Shown: positions 27,780 through 36,333 of the stretch, piece after piece
How positions within the stretch are numbered: position 1 is the stretch's first letter
Layout: each line of letters starts with the position of its first letter
From: Aeromonas caviae
GTDB taxonomy: Bacteria; Pseudomonadota; Gammaproteobacteria; Enterobacterales; Aeromonadaceae
Assembly: GCF_000819785.1 (NCBI RefSeq)
Contig: NZ_CDBK01000090.1
Span: 1 to 64,000 of the forward strand
Reading direction: 5' to 3'
DNA: 64,000 bases
Translations under genes and position numbers: made by a program
The notes under the pieces: model-generated
Seen by the model: only the letters and a program-made list of their open reading frames with translations
Told to the model about the DNA's origin: nothing
Database searches by the model: none

Positions 27780-28124
27780 CTAGATGCACTTCACCGGCTT
27801 GGGGAGGCCTGCGATCTTGGTGGCCTGCTTGGCGGGGCCTTCCGGGAACAACTTGTAGAGGTAGCGGCTGTTGCCCTTCTCCGGGCCATACTGCTTTTCC
27901 ATTGCCTTGACCAGGGCGCGGATGGCGGGGGAGGTGTTGAACTCCAGATAGAAGGCCCGTACGAAACGCACCACTTCCCAGTGGGGATCCTCCAGCACTA
28001 TCCCCTCTTTCTCGGCCAGCACCAGGGCCAGCGCCTCGCTCCATTGCTCGCTGTGGCGCAGATAGCCCTGGGCATCGGTCTCGATGAGTTGGCCGTTGAA
28101 CTGCAAATGATGTGCCTCGGACAT
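27780..28124 (-). CDS. tusE: TusE/DsrC-family sulfurtransferase
   Basis: A 114-residue protein accepting sulfur from TusBCD and passing it to MnmA for 2-thiouridine in tRNA. The C-terminal half, [20 protein letters not shown] and [20 protein letters not shown], and the end PVKCI with penultimate Cys113, are almost identical to E. coli TusE. The second DsrC cysteine used in dissimilatory sulfur metabolism is absent, supporting the tRNA role. Confidence 0.95.
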   Translation of the reverse strand: MSEAHHLQFNGQLIETDAQGYLRHSEQWSEALALVLAEKEGIVLEDPHWEVVRFVRAFYLEFNTSPAIRALVKAMEKQYGPEKGNSRYLYKLFPEGPAKQATKIAGLPKPVKCI

Positions 28125-28236
28125 GACGCTTCCTCGAAAAGGCTATCTCAATGGGGCGGGCATGGTAGCGCCTTGTGTCCCGTCCGGCAACCGGGGCAGA
28201 GCTTGGCGCCTGCCTCGGGCGGGACTGGCCCGGCGG

Positions 28237-30378
28237 CTATGTCCGGCCCTGATCTGTCAGCAACTGGCCGTCGTTGGCCAGCACCAACAGCTCGTCTGCC
28301 AACTGGCTGATGAGGGAGAGCTGCTGGCTCAGCATCAGCTGTTCCTCGCTGCTCTCAGGAGCGATGGCCGGACAGGCTCCCGCGAGCGGCGTCGGCATCT
28401 CCCCCGCCAGGTGACCGGCGGCCTGCTCCAGGGTCTGGCTGATGTGGCGGCTTATCTCCTCCAGCCCCTCGATGGGCTCGAGTTTGTCGCGATGGGCCCC
28501 GAGCGCCGAGATATAGGAGAGCAAGGCATGGTTGCGCCAGGTGAGGGTAAAGCAGAGATCCAGGAAGCGGCGGCGCTTGCTCGGCTCCACCAGCATGCTC
28601 TGCCAGGCCATGGCCAGCTCGCTGTCGGCGAGGTGGGCACACTTGCGGGCCACCCGGTAGTCCAGGGATTCATCCCGTTGGCGATGCAGGCTGGCGAGTA
28701 CCGCCGAGAGGTACTTCGCATTGGCGGACAGGGAGTTGGCGATAAGGGTCGGCAACCGCTTGTATTGCCAGTCGGGCCAGAGCCAGGCCACCAGGGCGTA
28801 GGAGAGCAGGCAGCCGAGCAGGGTATCGAGCAGCCGGGGTCCGAGGATGGCGAAGCCGATGCCATCCAGCAGGTTGAACGCCATCAGCACGTAGAGGGTG
28901 ATGAAGCAGACGGCGGCGCTGTAGTTGCTGCGTACCTGGGTGAAGAACAGGAAGGCGGCAAGCCCCATGATCCCCAGTTGCAGGTGCAGCTCGGGGAAGA
29001 ACCAGAGCACGGGCACGCCGATGAGGATACCGGCAAAGGTGCCGAGCATCCGCTGCACCAGACGACGGCGGGTGGCGCTGTAGCTCGGCTGGCAGACGAA
29101 CAATACGGTGAGCAGGATCCAGTACCCCTTGTCCAGGTGAAACGCCTGCAGAATGCCATAGCCCACTACCAGCCCGAGGGAGAGCCGCAGGGCATGGCGA
29201 AACACCATGGAGTTCGGGGTCAGGTGCTGCCTGAGCAATGCCAGCAGGGGCAGGGCGACCGGCCGTGCCAGGGGAGGCAGGCTGGTGGGCGGCGCGGCGG
29301 GGTTTTGCAGCTCTTCGGCGCTTTGCAGCAACTGGTTGATGCTGGCTAAGTTGCGACGCAGGAACTTCATCGGTGTCAGCAGGGTCTTGGGGTAGTGCTG
29401 CTTGAGGTGGGTGAACTCCAGCTGATCGCCGAGGGCCTCCAGGGTCCAGTGAATGCGTTTGTGGTGGGTGTAGGGCTTGTGCACCAGGATGGCGTAGCCA
29501 AGCTGCTGACAGGCGTCGGCAAGCTGTGACAGCACCTCCTGGAAGCCGTCGAGGACGATGCCCTGCTTGAGCTCTGCTTCCAGCTTGCTGTAAGGGTAGT
29601 GGCTGGAGGTGGCCCGCTCCTGGATCTCCAGGGCAAGCAGGTAAAGGCGCAGCAGGCCCGCGAGCTCGGGGGCCACCCCGTGGCGGCCGGGGGCATGAAG
29701 ACGGGCATTGAGCGCCGTCTTGGCCTGGTTCAGGGCATTGACCAGGTTGATGTTGAGCTGGGCCAGATTGTGGCGGATGGCCTGGGCGCCGTGTTCGTCG
29801 GCCGGGAAGAAGCGGGATTTCTCCTGCAAGTAGCGGGCGAGGGCGAAGTAGCTCTGGGCCAGTTGCTCGTGCAGGGTCTTGTAGGGCAGCAGCCAGAGCC
29901 AGACCAGGGACACCAGGCCGTACCAGAGGGCCCCGGCGCACAGGGCCAGCGGCTGATAGAAGAGATCCGGCGCCTTGGCGGCCCCCAGCATGGTGTAGAT
30001 GGCAATCAGCAGGGAGCCGAAGCTGATGGTGGCGTAGCGTTGGCCGAGGGCCCCCACCATCACGAAGATAAAGGTGGAGCCCGCGAGCCCGATGGCAAAG
30101 AGCCAGGGGGTGGGGAAGAGATACTGTACGCACAATGAGGCAAACAGGAAGCAGAGCAGGGTCATGGCGAGGTTCTTGACCCGGCCCCAGAGGCTGTCGT
30201 CGGTCTCGGCGATGGCGCCGGCCACCACCCCGAGGGAGAGCAGCACGGTGAGCTGGATGTCACCGGTAGCCAGCGCGAAGGCGAGCAGCCCCGCGATGGC
30301 GAGCAGGACCTTGAGAGCGAAATAGATGTGGCTGTCTGTCAGCAGCCGGCGCAGCAGGCCGGAGAAATCCATCGGCAT
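28237..30378 (-). CDS. yccS: YccS, FUSC-family inner-membrane protein
   Basis: About 713 residues with two membrane blocks of roughly five to six helices (about 15-165 and 390-530) separated by a long cytoplasmic region, the YccS/YhfK layout of the FUSC family. LGQRYATISFGSLLIAIYTM and SYSATRRRLVQRMLGTFAGI are family blocks. Function of YccS is not established. Start chosen at ATG 30378 (MPMDFSGLLRRLLTDSH); GTG codons at 30390 and 30387 are alternatives. Its first 18 codons are duplicated just upstream in another frame. Confidence 0.85.
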   Translation of the reverse strand: MPMDFSGLLRRLLTDSHIYFALKVLLAIAGLLAFALATGDIQLTVLLSLGVVAGAIAETDDSLWGRVKNLAMTLLCFLFASLCVQYLFPTPWLFAIGLAGSTFIFVMVGALGQRYATISFGSLLIAIYTMLGAAKAPDLFYQPLALCAGALWYGLVSLVWLWLLPYKTLHEQLAQSYFALARYLQEKSRFFPADEHGAQAIRHNLAQLNINLVNALNQAKTALNARLHAPGRHGVAPELAGLLRLYLLALEIQERATSSHYPYSKLEAELKQGIVLDGFQEVLSQLADACQQLGYAILVHKPYTHHKRIHWTLEALGDQLEFTHLKQHYPKTLLTPMKFLRRNLASINQLLQSAEELQNPAAPPTSLPPLARPVALPLLALLRQHLTPNSMVFRHALRLSLGLVVGYGILQAFHLDKGYWILLTVLFVCQPSYSATRRRLVQRMLGTFAGILIGVPVLWFFPELHLQLGIMGLAAFLFFTQVRSNYSAAVCFITLYVLMAFNLLDGIGFAILGPRLLDTLLGCLLSYALVAWLWPDWQYKRLPTLIANSLSANAKYLSAVLASLHRQRDESLDYRVARKCAHLADSELAMAWQSMLVEPSKRRRFLDLCFTLTWRNHALLSYISALGAHRDKLEPIEGLEEISRHISQTLEQAAGHLAGEMPTPLAGACPAIAPESSEEQLMLSQQLSLISQLADELLVLANDGQLLTDQGRT

Positions 30379-30490
30379 GCTAGGCACCACCCTTGAACGA
30401 GGTGAAATCGATGTGGCTGTCTGTCAGCAGACGGCGCAATAAACCTGAGAAGTCCATGGGCATGGGATGAAGGCAACCCTTGAGCGAAAC
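30325..30490 (-). repeat. 85-bp imperfect tandem duplication at yccS start
   Basis: Two head-to-tail copies (30325-30409 and about 30410-30490) contain the first 18 codons of yccS plus the preceding CAAGGGT region. In those 18 codons the copies differ at seven codons (CCG/CCC, GAT/GAC, TCC/TCA, GGC/GGT, CTG/TTA, CTG/TTG, CGG/CGT), and every change is synonymous. Confidence 0.85.
30380..30463 (-). CDS. 27-aa upstream ORF copying the YccS N-terminus
   Basis: The distal copy of the duplication encodes MPMDFSGLLRRLLTDSHI followed by DFTSFKGGA and a TAG. The stop lies one base before the yccS ATG (TAG-C-ATG), so ribosomes ending here could restart on yccS. AAGGG precedes its ATG at a rather long spacing. 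It may be a leader peptide controlling yccS, or simply a remnant; the purely synonymous divergence favours past selection on the peptide or gene conversion. Confidence 0.45.
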   Translation of the reverse strand: MPMDFSGLLRRLLTDSHIDFTSFKGGA

Positions 30491-30597
30491 GAAAGCGACA
30501 GCATAACCCGTCGGCAACGAAACGGCCCTGATTTGGATCAGGGCCACTTCGCTTCATATCCTTGATTTGCAACTTATCCTGACAGAAATGGGCGCCA

Positions 30598-30621
30598 ATA
30601 AAAACCCCGCCGAAGCGGGGT
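30598..30621 (-). terminator. Intrinsic terminator of yccA
   Basis: On the minus strand: ACCCCGC-TTCG-GCGGGGT followed by TTTTATT, a stable UUCG-type tetraloop hairpin 22 bases after the yccA stop. Confidence 0.9.
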
Positions 30622-30642
30622 CTTGTGCATATCAAGCATCCA

Positions 30643-31299
30643 TCAGTTGCGGTTGCCGCCAAGCAGGCTCAGCAGGCTCAGGAAGATGTTGTAGATGGAG
30701 ACATACAGGGTGACGGTGGCAGAGATGTAGTTGGTCTCGCCGCCGCGCACGATCTGCTGGGTGGTCAGCAGGATGGCGCCGGAGGAGAAGAGCATGAACA
30801 TGGCGGACAGGGCCAGGCTCAGGGCGCTCATCTGCAGGAAGATGTTGGCGACCATGGCTACCAGCAGTACCCAGAACCCGACGAACAGCATGCCGCCGAG
30901 GAAGGAGAGGTCCCGCTTGGTGGTCAGGGCATAGGCAGACAGGCCGAAGAAGGTGAGCGCAGTACCGCCCAGCGCCGTCATCACGATCTCGCCGCCGCCG
31001 TTGTTCATGTACATGTTGATGATGGGGCCGAGGCTATAGCCCAGCAGGCCGGTCAGGGCGAAGGTGAACACCAGCCCCATGCCGTTGTCACGGTTCTTCT
31101 CGGTCAGGAACATCAGGCCGTAGACACCGATGAGGAACACGGCCCAGTGCAGGGGCGGCATGTTCATGACGGTCGCTACCCCGGCTACCACGGCTGAGAA
31201 GCCAAGAGTGAGGGAGAGCAGCATGTAGGTGTTGCGCAGCACCTTGTTGGTGTCGCGCACGGCACCCTGGGTGCCAGTGTAGATAGAACGGGTATCCAT
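30643..31299 (-). CDS. yccA: YccA, BAX-inhibitor-1 family membrane protein
   Basis: A 218-residue protein with seven membrane helices of the BI-1/YccA family, which in E. coli binds and modulates the FtsH protease. Blocks: YMLLSLTLGFSAVVAGVA, GLVFTFALTGLLGYSLGPII, GLSAYALTTKRDLSFLGGML and LLTTQQIVRGGETNYI. Start ATG 31299 has GAGGA seven bases upstream; in-frame sequence further upstream has no ribosome site. Own promoter and terminator are visible. Confidence 0.95.
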   Translation of the reverse strand: MDTRSIYTGTQGAVRDTNKVLRNTYMLLSLTLGFSAVVAGVATVMNMPPLHWAVFLIGVYGLMFLTEKNRDNGMGLVFTFALTGLLGYSLGPIINMYMNNGGGEIVMTALGGTALTFFGLSAYALTTKRDLSFLGGMLFVGFWVLLVAMVANIFLQMSALSLALSAMFMLFSSGAILLTTQQIVRGGETNYISATVTLYVSIYNIFLSLLSLLGGNRN

Positions 31300-31353
31300 C
31301 TTGATGTCCTCTTGATTTCCGGGGTGAAGCGACCAAGTGTGCTTCGTTAACGC

Positions 31354-31382
31354 ATTGTATGCACTGAATGTGTGGATGACGA
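31354..31382 (-). promoter_or_regulatory. yccA promoter candidate
   Basis: On the minus strand TCGTCA, 17-bp spacer, TACAAT (5/6 match to the -10), ending 55 bases before the yccA start. Confidence 0.5.
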
Positions 31383-31462
31383 GCGCTGATTTCAAGCGCC
31401 ACCCCACCTGCGTGGTGCCTACTATCCCAGAGCAAAGATGTATTGCGCATGAACAAGGAGGC

Positions 31463-32416
31463 TCAAGGCGTTGCAGAGGGCGCCTGCTCCTGCTCTTTAC
31501 CCTGTTTGGCGATCCGCGTCGGCGAGAAGCCGAACTGCTTTCTAAACGCCGTGATGAAATTGGCCACATGGTCATAGCCGGCGTGGGCGGCGGCCCCTTG
31601 CAGAGAGAGGCTGCGCGCCTCCAGCCTGGCCCGCGCTTCTTGCAGCTTTCGCTGGCGAAGGTAGCGCTGCAGGCTCATGCCCAGCTCTTTTTTTGCGGCT
31701 CGCTGCAAGGTGGAGACGCTCATGCCGAGGGTGGCCGCGATCTCGGTCAGGGTCATCTCGTCCACTTTTTCATCCCTGAGCAGCATCTTGAGGCGCGTCG
31801 GTTGCTCGTTCTGGCGCTGGCAACAGGGGGAGGCGGCCTGCTGGAGGTGGGTCATCAGGCTCTCCCAGACACTGAGGGCAAAGGCCTTGCGCATCAGCAT
31901 CTCGGAGGCGTTCTGGCTGCTGGTGAGATTGAGCGCTTCCGCAATCTGTCCAAGCGCCGCGGGCAGGGTCCAGTCGACGCGGCTCAGATGGCGGCTGAAG
32001 GTCTGTGCGAAAGCCTTGCGATGCGCCTGTGCCAGGTTGTGGGCGAGCCAGGTGTGGTCCAGGGAGAGGACGATGCTGCGGCTGCGCACCTGGGCTTTGG
32101 CCGCTCCCTGCACGATGTCGGGCTCGGTATAGAGGATGGCGGTTGCCACTATGGGGTCGGACTCATGGAAGCGGCACCCCTTGAGCCTGTGAGTGGCGCC
32201 ATAGGTCATCAGGGCACGGCTCTCGAGAGGAATGGCGATGATCAACTGCGGCGGCAACTCCCGCTCGGTGGCGAAGTCTGCCTTGTGAACGATGTCCTTG
32301 TTGTGAAAGCGAAGACCCTCCTGGATCACCAGGTTCTCCACCCTGCCGGTGAAGCGGCCCCGCTGGCGTGCGCTGGTATCCCTTGCCACTGTGTCAGTCA
32401 TGTGCAATTTGACCAT
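31463..32416 (-). CDS. AraC-family regulator of siderophore receptor (PchR-like)
   Basis: About 317 residues with a C-terminal double helix-turn-helix (TLTEIAATLGMSVSTLQRAA and GYDHVANFITAFRKQFGFSP). This HTH with a preceding ligand domain matches PchR/YbtA-type activators that sense a ferric siderophore. It is transcribed divergently from the TonB receptor, the usual arrangement for such activators and their target. Start uncertain: GTG 32437, ATG 32416 and ATG 32401 are in frame and none has a good ribosome site. Confidence 0.8.
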   Translation of the reverse strand: MVKLHMTDTVARDTSARQRGRFTGRVENLVIQEGLRFHNKDIVHKADFATERELPPQLIIAIPLESRALMTYGATHRLKGCRFHESDPIVATAILYTEPDIVQGAAKAQVRSRSIVLSLDHTWLAHNLAQAHRKAFAQTFSRHLSRVDWTLPAALGQIAEALNLTSSQNASEMLMRKAFALSVWESLMTHLQQAASPCCQRQNEQPTRLKMLLRDEKVDEMTLTEIAATLGMSVSTLQRAAKKELGMSLQRYLRQRKLQEARARLEARSLSLQGAAAHAGYDHVANFITAFRKQFGFSPTRIAKQGKEQEQAPSATP

Positions 32417-32492
32417 GTCGAAGAGTGAAATGACCACACCGCAAAACTGCGGCGGAAGATGGAGTGATATATTAGCCCCCGGAAAATTAAAT

Positions 32493-32511
32493 GAAAATGA
32501 TTATCATCTCT
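32493..32511 (+). promoter_or_regulatory. Fur box
   Basis: GAAAATGATTATCATCTCT matches the 19-bp Fur consensus GATAATGATAATCATTATC at 13 positions and keeps the central ATGATnATCAT core. It lies 20 bases upstream of the TonB receptor start, within the intergenic region shared with the AraC gene. Iron repression of the receptor, and possibly of the regulator, is expected. Confidence 0.8.
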
Positions 32512-32531
32512 ATCTTGGGGTCACTGTTACT

Positions 32532-34688
32532 ATGGTTGTCTTGAAGGATAAAGCGCGAAGCCCGCTGGCTCTGGCCATCTCTGCCGCTCTGGCCGTCACC
32601 TTTGCCGCCCCGGCAGGGGCACACACACCGGACATCAAGCCGGACGAAACCCTGGTCGTCTATGGCAATCCACTCTACGGGATGTCGCCGTCGGAGGAGA
32701 CGGGAGGCTATGGGGTCGACTCGGCCACCGTCGGCACCAAGACGCCGGCGGCCCTCAAAGACATCCCCCAGTCGATCACCGTGTTGACCAACGACTACAT
32801 CGAGGAGCGCAACTTCGTGGCGGTGGACGATCTGGCCAAGTACACGCCGGGTCTGCGCACCCTGGTCAACGACAGCGGTCGCTCCTCCATCTTCTCCCGC
32901 GGCTATGAATACGACGAGGTGAACCTCAACGGCCTGCCATCGCCCATGCAGAGCAAGTACGGCACCCTGCCGTCGCTGGCGGCGGTGGATCGGGTGGAGA
33001 TCATGCGGGGCCCCTCCGGCCTCTTCAACAGCACCAGCGAGCTGGGGGGCGTGATCAACATGGTGCTCAAGCGTCCGACCGACGCCTTCAAGGGCTCGGT
33101 CACGGCGCGCTATGGCAGCTGGGACAGGCACTACCTGGAGGCGGACATGGGGGGCGCACTCAACGACGAGGGTTCCCTGCGCGGTCGCGTCGTGGTGGCC
33201 AACGCCGACATCAAGAACCAGGTGGACTACAACAACAACGACAACGGTACCTACTATGGCACCCTGGAGTTCGATCTCTCGGATCGCACCCGCCTCTCCG
33301 TCTACGCCCTGCACCAGACCAAGGACATCCTGCCTACCAACGGCCTGCCGGCGTACAAGGACGGCTCCCTGCTCGACATCGGCCGCAGCACCTACCTGGG
33401 GTCGGCTGAAGACTTCTTCGACGCCGACACCACGGATGTGGGGGCCTCGCTGCAACACGCCTTTGCCAACGGCGGGGTGGGTCAGGTCTCGGCCCGCTAC
33501 ATGGATCACGACATGCGGCTGGAGCAGACCTTCACCAACGGCCCCGTGGATGCGGCGGGCAACACCGGGCTGATGTTCAACGGCCAGGGGAACCAGCAGA
33601 AGAACATGGCCTTCGATGCCAACTACAGTCAGATGTTCGATCTGTTGGGGCACAAGAGCGAGTTTGTGCTGGGCTCCGACTACAAGCGCTACGAGTCGGA
33701 CATCCAGACCTACACCAACCGCAACCTCGGCAAGATCAATGTGTTCGATTTCGACCCGACCCGGGTCGCCAAGCCGGACTACAGCTACACCAAGAATGAT
33801 CATGAGGAGCAGTCGGAGCTCGGTCTGTATGGCAAGGTGAGCTGGCGTCTGCTGGAGCCGCTCGCGGTGATCACCGGGGCCCGCGTCTCCTGGTACGATC
33901 TGGATGCCGTCAGCACGACCCTGAGTTCCGGAGCCCAGAGTGGCGAGTCCAGTGCGTTCAACGGCAAGCTCACCCCCTACGCGGGGGCCGTCTATGACCT
34001 GAGCGACGAACACGCCTGGTATGCCAGCTACTCCAAGGTGTTCAAGCCCCAGACCAGCCAGGACGAGAGCGGCAACCTGCTCAAGCCTCGGGAGGGCAGC
34101 CAGTGGGAAACCGGCATCAAGTCCTCGCTGCGTGACGGCCTGCTCAACACCCGGGCGACCCTCTTCCTGATGAAGGACGACAACATCGCGGCCCAGGCCT
34201 ACGACGATCAGGGCATTGCCATCACCAACACCTACTGGGCCACCGGCAAGGTGGAGACGCAAGGGGTCGAGCTGGAGGCGAGCGGCTATCTCAGCCAGAA
34301 CTGGATGGTGATGGCCGGCTATACCTTCACCGACATCGAGGAGAAGGCCGGGGATCACAACCCGAAATTCGACACCATCCCCCGTCATGCCCTCTCACTC
34401 TGGACCGACTACCACCTGGCCGACTGGGTGCAGGGGCTGCACCTCGGGGCCGGGATGACGGCGGTGAGCGACTACGGCTTCAACCAGAAGGGGGTCGAGA
34501 CCCATCAGGGGGGCTATGCCCTGTTCGATGCGGCGGTGCGTTACGAGATCAACGACAGGATGCAGGCGACCCTGAACCTCTACAACCTGCTCGACCGGGA
34601 GTACTTCTACCGGGTCGGCTCCACCAGCACCTTCAACATGTACGGCGAGCCGGCGAACCTGATGGCAGGCTTCACCTACAAGCTGTAA
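32532..34688 (+). CDS. TonB-dependent ferric siderophore receptor
   Basis: A 718-residue outer-membrane receptor. Signal peptide (cleavage near AGA|H, about 30), TonB box-like ETLVVYG (about 38-44), plug domain with KDIPQSITVLTNDYIEERN and VEIMRGPSGLFNSTSELGGV, and a 22-strand barrel ending NLMAGFTYKL with the terminal aromatic-X-hydrophobic signal. Layout resembles FhuE/FoxA-type hydroxamate and pseudobactin receptors. The Fur box, divergent AraC gene and downstream esterase make it the centre of a ferric-siderophore uptake locus. The siderophore itself cannot be deduced. ATG 32532 begins the signal peptide; the ribosome site is weak. Confidence 0.9.
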   Translation: MVVLKDKARSPLALAISAALAVTFAAPAGAHTPDIKPDETLVVYGNPLYGMSPSEETGGYGVDSATVGTKTPAALKDIPQSITVLTNDYIEERNFVAVDDLAKYTPGLRTLVNDSGRSSIFSRGYEYDEVNLNGLPSPMQSKYGTLPSLAAVDRVEIMRGPSGLFNSTSELGGVINMVLKRPTDAFKGSVTARYGSWDRHYLEADMGGALNDEGSLRGRVVVANADIKNQVDYNNNDNGTYYGTLEFDLSDRTRLSVYALHQTKDILPTNGLPAYKDGSLLDIGRSTYLGSAEDFFDADTTDVGASLQHAFANGGVGQVSARYMDHDMRLEQTFTNGPVDAAGNTGLMFNGQGNQQKNMAFDANYSQMFDLLGHKSEFVLGSDYKRYESDIQTYTNRNLGKINVFDFDPTRVAKPDYSYTKNDHEEQSELGLYGKVSWRLLEPLAVITGARVSWYDLDAVSTTLSSGAQSGESSAFNGKLTPYAGAVYDLSDEHAWYASYSKVFKPQTSQDESGNLLKPREGSQWETGIKSSLRDGLLNTRATLFLMKDDNIAAQAYDDQGIAITNTYWATGKVETQGVELEASGYLSQNWMVMAGYTFTDIEEKAGDHNPKFDTIPRHALSLWTDYHLADWVQGLHLGAGMTAVSDYGFNQKGVETHQGGYALFDAAVRYEINDRMQATLNLYNLLDREYFYRVGSTSTFNMYGEPANLMAGFTYKL

Positions 34689-34698
34689 CGACCGACGA

Positions 34699-34722
34699 CA
34701 GCAGGGTCTGCGGGCCCTGCTG
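34699..34722 (+). terminator. Hairpin after TonB receptor
   Basis: CAGCAGGG / CCCTGCTG perfect 8-bp stem extended by GAC/GTC, without U-tract; probably partial, allowing read-through to the esterase gene. Confidence 0.4.
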
Positions 34723-34785
34723 CCGTCTCTGTGCGCCGCCCTACGGGGGATCCCCAAGGTTGGCGACACAATTCTGGTTCATCCC

Positions 34786-35832
34786 ATGACAAGACTCATC
34801 ATCCTGCTGCTCACCATGATCACACTCTCTTCTGCCCAGGCAGACATGCTCCACTACGCCCAGCGCTTCACCCACCATTCGGCCCTGCTGGGGGAGACGC
34901 GGCAATACAGCGTCTCCCTGCCCCAGGAATATGAACGCGAGCCCGGGGCTCGGTTCCCCGTGCTCTATCTGCTCGACGGGGAGAAGAGTCTGCTGGAGGT
35001 TGTCGGCATCACCCGGGCCCTGCGGGCCGGGCTCAATCCGGCGATTCCCCCCCTCATCATCGTCGCGGTCCACAACACCGACCGGATGCGGGATTACACC
35101 CCGAGCCACACCATGACCTTGCCCAATGGGTCACCGGCGGGGCCCGGCTATGCCGTGACGGGGGGCGGGCCCCGATTCCTGCGCTATCTGAGTGAGGAGC
35201 TGCGCCCCCTCATCGAGGAGAGGTTTCGGACCCGGGCGCCGGCCCTGCTGGTGGGCCACTCCCTCGGCGGCCTGCTGGCGCTCGATGCACAGGCGCAAGA
35301 CGGCGGCCAGTTCCAGGGAGTGATCGCCATCGACGCCAGCCTCTGGTTCGATTACCCCCGCAATTACGAGCGCATCGCGTCGGAGTTGACCGGGCCGCTC
35401 AAGCACGCCTCCTCGCTGTTCATGGCGGTGGCCAACAACCCCTTCACCCCGGGATTCGGGCGCTCGGCGTTTCACCGGGATCGCCTGCAGCAGTTTGCCC
35501 GGCAGGTGGTGGCAGCGCCCGGCGCAAACCTGAACGTCACCAGCCGCTACTTCGAGGAGGAGGATCACCACAGCGTCTACCACCCCGCCGTCTATCAGGG
35601 ACTCCAGTGGCTGTTTCAGGGCTATCGGCTGGATCTGGCGCCCGGTCACTTCAGCCGACAGGGGGTGATCGCCCGCTTTGATGCCCTGAACCGCCACCTC
35701 GGCAGCGCACTGCGCCCGGAGCTGGGGAGCCTGCGGGACATCAGGGAGAAGGCCGTGCGCTGGCCGCAGATGGCGATCTCCGTGGACGAGGCCGATGCCC
35801 TACTGACCCACTACTACGGGTCGAAGCCGTGA
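34786..35832 (+). CDS. Periplasmic alpha/beta-hydrolase esterase (IroE/Fes-like)
   Basis: A 348-residue 'putative esterase' family protein with a signal peptide (LLTMITLSSAQA|D). FPVLYLLDGEKSLLE and nucleophile elbow GHSLGGLLAL (Ser159) with a late His in EEEDHHSVYHP give the catalytic set. IroE-type esterases linearise tricatecholate siderophores in the periplasm; the position 97 bp after the receptor suggests it processes the incoming siderophore or its ferric complex. A general carboxylesterase role is the alternative. Confidence 0.8.
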   Translation: MTRLIILLLTMITLSSAQADMLHYAQRFTHHSALLGETRQYSVSLPQEYEREPGARFPVLYLLDGEKSLLEVVGITRALRAGLNPAIPPLIIVAVHNTDRMRDYTPSHTMTLPNGSPAGPGYAVTGGGPRFLRYLSEELRPLIEERFRTRAPALLVGHSLGGLLALDAQAQDGGQFQGVIAIDASLWFDYPRNYERIASELTGPLKHASSLFMAVANNPFTPGFGRSAFHRDRLQQFARQVVAAPGANLNVTSRYFEEEDHHSVYHPAVYQGLQWLFQGYRLDLAPGHFSRQGVIARFDALNRHLGSALRPELGSLRDIREKAVRWPQMAISVDEADALLTHYYGSKP

Positions 35833-35871
35833 AAAGCCGATATTTTTGCCTGTGTCTGGAATCGTCACAAC

Positions 35872-35901
35872 GGCGCCGGAGACGGGTGTCGGTCCGGCGC
35901 C
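35872..35901 (+). terminator. Hairpin after esterase gene
   Basis: Perfect 9-bp stem GGCGCCGGA/TCCGGCGCC with 12-base loop, no U-tract, 40 bases after the stop. Confidence 0.4.
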
Positions 35902-35968
35902 ATCTCTGGGTAGACTGCCGAAACGAGGGGCGCTGGGTCGGTGCCCCGACAGAGGCAGGGAGTGAGCG

Positions 35969-36229
35969 ATGGCGGTTGCAGGAAAGAGGGGAGGCATGCT
36001 GGCTCTGTGGTGCGGCGCACTCCTGATGTCGGGGTGCAGTGGGTTTGCGCCTGCGCCCATTCCCGTCACCTATCTGAGTCAGGATCCGCCCCCAGGCAGG
36101 CTGCCCCTTGGGGAGACCGCCTATGTGGATGACGGTCGCTGCCCACCCGGGCAGGTCAAGCGGCTCATCGGCGGGGACGCGAAGCACAATGTGCCAAGAA
36201 AGGTGGAGTGTGTGGCAAGACCGCAATGA
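35969..36229 (+). CDS. Small lipoprotein, unknown
   Basis: An 86-residue protein with a basic start (MAVAGKRGG), a hydrophobic leader and lipobox LMSGC (lipid-modified Cys about 23). The mature part is Pro-rich (TYLSQDPPPGRLPLGE) with two further Cys (GRCPPGQVK, RKVECVARP), compact enough for one disulfide. GGGAG five bases before the ATG. Similar short proteins exist in pseudomonads as far as I recall, without known function. A bidirectional terminator follows. Confidence 0.7.
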   Translation: MAVAGKRGGMLALWCGALLMSGCSGFAPAPIPVTYLSQDPPPGRLPLGETAYVDDGRCPPGQVKRLIGGDAKHNVPRKVECVARPQ

Positions 36230-36256
36230 TGATGTGATTTTCACAGCCTGAAACAT

Positions 36257-36297
36257 CCAAAAAAGAGCCCTGAGGCAGTCGCCTTGGGGCTCTTTTC
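36257..36297. terminator. Bidirectional terminator, lipoprotein and prpF
   Basis: AAAAGAGCCC...GGGCTCTTTT with an internal GAGGC/GCCTT extension and AGTC loop, A-run left and T-run right, between two convergent stops. Confidence 0.85.
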
Positions 36298-36333
36298 GTC
36301 TGGCTGGCCTGGTCGGTGTGATGCCGCAGCGGG

